This document shows positions 60,885-64,000 of a stretch of DNA of 64,000 bases, one piece after another (within the stretch, counting starts at the first letter, position 1; each line of letters opens with the position of its first letter). Origin of the DNA: Nocardia sp. XZ_19_385 (GTDB lineage Bacteria; Actinomycetota; Actinomycetes; Mycobacteriales; Mycobacteriaceae); contig NZ_JACVEE010000002.1 of assembly GCF_015355755.1 (NCBI RefSeq), positions 124,001 to 188,000 on the forward strand. Reading direction: 5' to 3'. The notes beneath the pieces were generated by a model. It was given only the letters and a program-made list of their open reading frames with translations. It was not told the DNA's origin and ran no database searches. The position numbers were made by a program, and so were the translations under genes.

Positions 60885-62507
60885 CTAGGCGACGTAGGCC
60901 CGTTCGAGAATGGACGCGGTGTCGACGCCGGACGGCAAGGTGCCGAACGCGATACCCCAGTCACCACCCAGGCGCGAAGCGCAGAAAGCGTCGGCGACAG
61001 CGGAGTGGCCGTGCCGGACGAGTTGCGCGCCTTGCAGAACCAGCGCCATGAGTTCCACGACCCGGCGCGCGCGGTACTCGATGTCGGAGAGATCGGACAG
61101 TTCCTTGCCGAGCCGGGCGATCCCGTCGTCGAGGTGCGGATTCGCGCCCTTGGCGAGGGTGACCTCATTGAAGTACGCCTCGACCGATTCCGGCTGCCGC
61201 CCCATGGCGCGCAAGGCATCCAGGGCCGCGACATTGCCGGACCCTTCCCAGATCGACATGAGCGGAGCCTCGCGATAGAGGCGCGGCATGCCGGATTCCT
61301 CGGCATATCCGTTGCCGCCGAAGCATTCCAGCGCCTCGGCCGCGTGCGCCGGAGCGCGCTTGCAGACCCAGTACTTGGTGACCGCCAAGGCGATTCGGCG
61401 CAGCGCCGCCTCGGCGGGATCGGTGCCGGCGCGGTCGGTGGCGCCGGCCAGTCGCATCATCACCGTGGTGGCGGCGTCGGATTCGATCACCAAGTCGGCC
61501 AGCACATTGCGCATGGCGGGCTGGTCGATCAGCTTGGTGCCGAACACTTCCCGGTGCCGGGCGTGGTGCACGGCCAGCACCGCGCCGGTGCGCATGCCGG
61601 TCGCCGAGCCGATCACACAGTCCAGGCGGGTCATGTTCACCATCTCGATAATGGTCTTCACGCCCGCGCCCTCCGCGCCGACCAGCCAGCCGGTGGCGTT
61701 CTCGTATTCGATCTCCGAGGAGGCGTTGGACTTGTTGCCCAGCTTGTCCTTGAGCCGTTGGATACGAATGGGATTGCGCGTGCCGTCGGGCAGCACGCGG
61801 GGCAACAGGAAGCAGGACAGGCCGCCCGGCGCCTGCGCCAGGGTGAGGAACATGTCGGACATGGGCGCGGAGGTGAACCACTTGTGGCCGACGAGGCGGT
61901 AGCTGCCGTCGGGCTGCGGTGTGGCGGTGGTGGTGTTGGCGCGGACGTCGGAGCCGCCCTGCTTCTCCGTCATCGACATACCCGCGATGAGCCCGGCCTT
62001 TGTGGAGGGTTCGCGCAGGCCGAAATCGTATGTGCGCGAGGCGAGTAGCGGCTCGAACTTCGCGGCGAGCTCCGGATTGTGGCGCAGCGCCGGAACAATG
62101 GCGTAGGTCATCGAGATCGGGCACATGTGCCCGGCCTCCGCAGCGCCCCAGGTGTAGAACTTCGCCGCCCGGGCGACGTGCGCGCCCGGCCGGTCGTCGA
62201 TCCACGGGGAGCCGTGCAGGCCATGGGCGACAGCAACATTCATCAGGTCGTGCCAGGCCGGATGGAACTCGACCTCGTCGATGCGGTGACCGTAGCGGTC
62301 GTGGGTGCGCAGCACCGGCGGGTACTCGTTGGCCAGCCGGCCCCACTCCTGGACCTCGGCCGAGCCCGCGCGCACGCCGAGTTCGCGCACCTCCGGCTCG
62401 GCCCAGCCCGCACCCTCCCGGTGCAGACCCGCCAGCAGCGCCGGGTTCCGCGACACGTCGAACGGGGTGATGTCGGGAACTTGGTTGAAGACTTCATGTG
62501 TCGGCAT
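60885..62507 (-). CDS. AidB-like acyl-CoA dehydrogenase family protein
   Basis: 540 residues with the acyl-CoA dehydrogenase fold: YDFGLREPSTKAGLIAGMSM, TEKQGGSDVRANTTTATPQ, GHKWFTSAPMSDMFLTLA, ECFGGNGYAEESGMPRLYRE and PLMSIWEGSGNVAALDALRA. The N-terminal NQVPDITPFDVSRNPALL and the R-x-G-N-x-Y type end place it with AidB, an isovaleryl-CoA dehydrogenase relative that binds DNA and is part of the adaptive response to alkylation. It follows its TetR gene by nine bases. Whether it is a fatty-acid enzyme or an AidB protector is open. Confidence 0.9.
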   Translation of the reverse strand: MPTHEVFNQVPDITPFDVSRNPALLAGLHREGAGWAEPEVRELGVRAGSAEVQEWGRLANEYPPVLRTHDRYGHRIDEVEFHPAWHDLMNVAVAHGLHGSPWIDDRPGAHVARAAKFYTWGAAEAGHMCPISMTYAIVPALRHNPELAAKFEPLLASRTYDFGLREPSTKAGLIAGMSMTEKQGGSDVRANTTTATPQPDGSYRLVGHKWFTSAPMSDMFLTLAQAPGGLSCFLLPRVLPDGTRNPIRIQRLKDKLGNKSNASSEIEYENATGWLVGAEGAGVKTIIEMVNMTRLDCVIGSATGMRTGAVLAVHHARHREVFGTKLIDQPAMRNVLADLVIESDAATTVMMRLAGATDRAGTDPAEAALRRIALAVTKYWVCKRAPAHAAEALECFGGNGYAEESGMPRLYREAPLMSIWEGSGNVAALDALRAMGRQPESVEAYFNEVTLAKGANPHLDDGIARLGKELSDLSDIEYRARRVVELMALVLQGAQLVRHGHSAVADAFCASRLGGDWGIAFGTLPSGVDTASILERAYVA

Positions 62508-62516
62508 CGACAGCTC

Positions 62517-63113
62517 CTACCGGGTTGCGCCGAGGGCGCGCATCGCGAATGAGACGAGTTCTGGGACAATGGATTCGCCGTGCGGGGCGTGGGCCAGCGG
62601 ACCGACCAACACCTCACCGATCGCACCGACCAGGGCGGCGGCGCTGGTGCGGGCGTCCTGCGGCGGCAGCTCGCCCCGCGAGACACCTTCGGTGACAGCG
62701 AATTCGAAGGCTTCGGCGAAGGCGCGGCGGAAGTGCAGGCGCTCGATATCGACCACGGCGTCGACCGGTTCGACGAGCAGCACGTAGGCGAGTTTCGGGT
62801 TCTTCAATGCCCGGCCGGCGAAGGTTTCCACCGCGGTGGCGACCCGTTCGGTCGCACTGCCCACCGACGCCGCCGCACGCACCGCTTCGACCTCGTGGGC
62901 GACCACCCGGCGAAACACCGCGGTCACCAGTTCGGTCTTGCCTTCGTAGTGCTTGTAGACGGTGCCGGTCGCCACCCCGGCCTCGTTCGCGACCGCCGCC
63001 ATGGACAGCCCCGCGAACCCGTCCCGCGACAGCACCCGGGTCGCGGCCTGCACGATGAGTGCGGCCTGCGCGTCGAGTCTGGCCTGCATGGCCGGGGTTC
63101 TGCGGTACACCAC
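62517..63113 (-). CDS. TetR family regulator
   Basis: About 198 residues. Helix-turn-helix: IVQAATRVLSRDGFAGLSMA, EAGVATGTVYKHYEGKTELV. The GTG at 63113 or ATG at 63089 fits the domain; an upstream in-frame ATG at 63149 would place the palindrome within the gene. It is co-transcribed with the AidB-like gene and divergent from an enoyl-CoA hydratase gene, a layout typical of fatty-acid degradation regulators such as FadR/KstR-like TetRs. Ligand unknown. Confidence 0.88.
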   Translation of the reverse strand: MVYRRTPAMQARLDAQAALIVQAATRVLSRDGFAGLSMAAVANEAGVATGTVYKHYEGKTELVTAVFRRVVAHEVEAVRAAASVGSATERVATAVETFAGRALKNPKLAYVLLVEPVDAVVDIERLHFRRAFAEAFEFAVTEGVSRGELPPQDARTSAAALVGAIGEVLVGPLAHAPHGESIVPELVSFAMRALGATR

Positions 63114-63117
63114 GCAA

Positions 63118-63140
63118 GAAGTGAAACATGGATTCACTTC
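63118..63140. promoter_or_regulatory. TetR-type palindrome between tetR and enoyl-CoA hydratase genes
   Basis: GAAGTGAA and TTCACTTC are exact reverse complements separated by seven bases. The position between divergent genes suggests an operator for both the tetR-aidB-like operon and the hydratase gene. Confidence 0.65.
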
Positions 63141-63203
63141 TTCACACAAGGCGCGTCAGGTCGTAGGGTCGGGGGAACGCAGTGTGGCGAAAGGTTGGCA
63201 GTA

Positions 63204-63968
63204 ATGAGTGTGCGAGTCGAACACAACGGACCGGTGACCACGGTGATCCTGCACCGGCCCGAGGCGCGCAACGCGGTCGACGGGCCGACGGCCGCGGCGC
63301 TGGCCGAGGCGTTCCGCGCCTTCGACGCCGACCCCGGCGCGGCCGTCGCGGTGCTGTGGGGCGAGGGCGGCACTTTCTGCGCGGGCGCGGATCTGAAAGC
63401 GCTGGGCTCCGAACGCTCCAACCACGCTGCCGAGGACGGCGACGGGCCGATGGGGCCGACCCGGATGAAGTTGTCCAAGCCGGTGATCGCCGCCGTTTCC
63501 GGGTATGCGGTCGCGGGCGGGCTGGAGCTCGCGCTGTGGTGCGACCTGCGAGTTGCCGATCAGGACAGCACCTTCGGCGTGTTCTGCCGCCGCTGGGGTG
63601 TGCCGTTGATCGACGGCGGCACCATCCGCCTGCCCCGCATCATCGGCCACGGGCGCGCCATGGACATGGTGCTCACCGGCCGCGCCGTCGGTGCGCCGGA
63701 GGCCTTGCAGATGGGCCTGGTGAACCGGGTGGTGCCCGCCGGTGAAGCGCGCCGGGCGGCCGAACAACTCGCCGCAGAGCTCGCCGTGCTCCCCCAGACG
63801 TGTCTGCGCTCGGACCGCATGTCGATGCTGGAACAGGACGGTCTCGACGAGGAAGCCGCGCTGCGCAACGAATTCCAGCACGGGCTGAAGGCCCTTATGG
63901 ACGGCGCGCTGGAGGGAGCGGCGCGGTTCGCCGGGGGCGAAGGACGACACGGGGCTCCGCGCCCCTGA
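63204..63968 (+). CDS. Enoyl-CoA hydratase/isomerase family protein
   Basis: 254 residues: VTTVILHRPEARNAVDGPTA, oxyanion motif GTFCAGADLKAL, IAAVSGYAVAGGLELALWCD (second oxyanion-hole glycine), RRWGVPLIDGGTIRLPRIIG and GRAVGAPEALQMGLVNRVVP. At the positions of the two catalytic glutamates of crotonase the sequence has Leu-Glu in GGLELAL and Asp-Gly-Gly (IDGGT), so only one acidic residue is clear. It is probably co-transcribed with the next gene (TGATG overlap). Confidence 0.9.
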   Translation: MSVRVEHNGPVTTVILHRPEARNAVDGPTAAALAEAFRAFDADPGAAVAVLWGEGGTFCAGADLKALGSERSNHAAEDGDGPMGPTRMKLSKPVIAAVSGYAVAGGLELALWCDLRVADQDSTFGVFCRRWGVPLIDGGTIRLPRIIGHGRAMDMVLTGRAVGAPEALQMGLVNRVVPAGEARRAAEQLAAELAVLPQTCLRSDRMSMLEQDGLDEEAALRNEFQHGLKALMDGALEGAARFAGGEGRHGAPRP

Positions 63969-64000
63969 TGGATCGCCTCAGCGTCGTCGACGAGATCTTC
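63968..64000 (+). CDS. Start of a probable WS/DGAT-family acyltransferase, cut by window end
   Basis: The ATG overlaps the stop of the hydratase gene (TGATG). The 11 visible codons read MDRLSVVDEIF, which fits the N-terminal pattern M-x-R-L-S-x-x-D-x-x-F of actinobacterial wax ester synthase/diacylglycerol acyltransferases. Eleven residues cannot prove it. Confidence 0.45.
   Translation, partial: MDRLSVVDEIF

Noticed and set aside
1..64000. CRISPR arrays, insertion sequences, rRNA genes
   Set aside because: No regularly spaced repeats, transposase motifs or rRNA sequence were seen on either strand.

Overview
The window is high-GC actinobacterial DNA, most probably from Nocardia or a close mycolic-acid relative. 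The reasons are two MspA-type outer-membrane porins, a conservon (roadblock, DUF742 and small-GTPase genes behind a nitrate-sensor-type kinase), the MprAB-PepD envelope-stress genes, PerM, GlpR and Ruc homologues, and gene order. From about 15.9 to 51.1 kb the order follows, in reverse, the Mycobacterium tuberculosis order Rv0996 back to Rv0950c as I remember it, with insertions. Species identity is inference.

Layout. 0-5.1 kb: end of msrA, a secreted phytase-like esterase domain protein, a membrane-anchored M28 peptidase, then a more AT-rich two-gene island (HTH protein plus AbiEii-like nucleotidyltransferase) that looks like an acquired toxin-antitoxin or defence pair. 5.1-9.2 kb: DUF1304 protein, oleate hydratase, TetR regulator and exported agmatine-deiminase-like protein, with a clear palindromic operator. 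9.2-15.9 kb: accessory genes: a frameshifted AlkD-type repair gene, an anti-sigma-type ATPase, a STAS protein lacking its phospho-serine, an alpha/beta hydrolase, a SARP/BTAD regulator, a MerR-like regulator, a YdcF protein and tRNA-Ala(CGC).

15.9-29.1 kb is the conserved envelope and division block: glpR, rimJ, glp and galU on the minus strand; 5-FCL, ruc, SAF protein and mscL on the plus strand; then two porins, a 62-residue protein with an apparent ATC start, moaB, pepD, mprB and mprA on the minus strand. MprA-box-like direct repeats lie before both mprA and pepD. 29.3-34.1 kb is a five-gene overlapping conservon ending in a degenerate MHYT membrane protein.

35.6-38.5 kb is a divergent zinc-starvation module: cysteine-poor paralogues of L32, L31, L28, L33, S14 and S18 plus a CobW/Mrf-like protein, around two mirrored Zur-box-like sites. 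38.5-42 kb carries a lectin/LysM protein, a lipoprotein, a GH20 hexosaminidase and a small membrane protein.

42-64 kb holds core metabolism and replication/repair: purH, purN, perM, a DUF5336 protein, sucD and sucC; an M23 peptidase; a P-loop kinase, pgi, aldehyde dehydrogenase, chorismate mutase and uvrD1; an epimerase; a second M23 peptidase in inverted orientation; then an AidB-like dehydrogenase, its TetR, an enoyl-CoA hydratase and the first codons of a probable WS/DGAT acyltransferase. The segment between the two inverted M23 genes appears flipped relative to M. tuberculosis.
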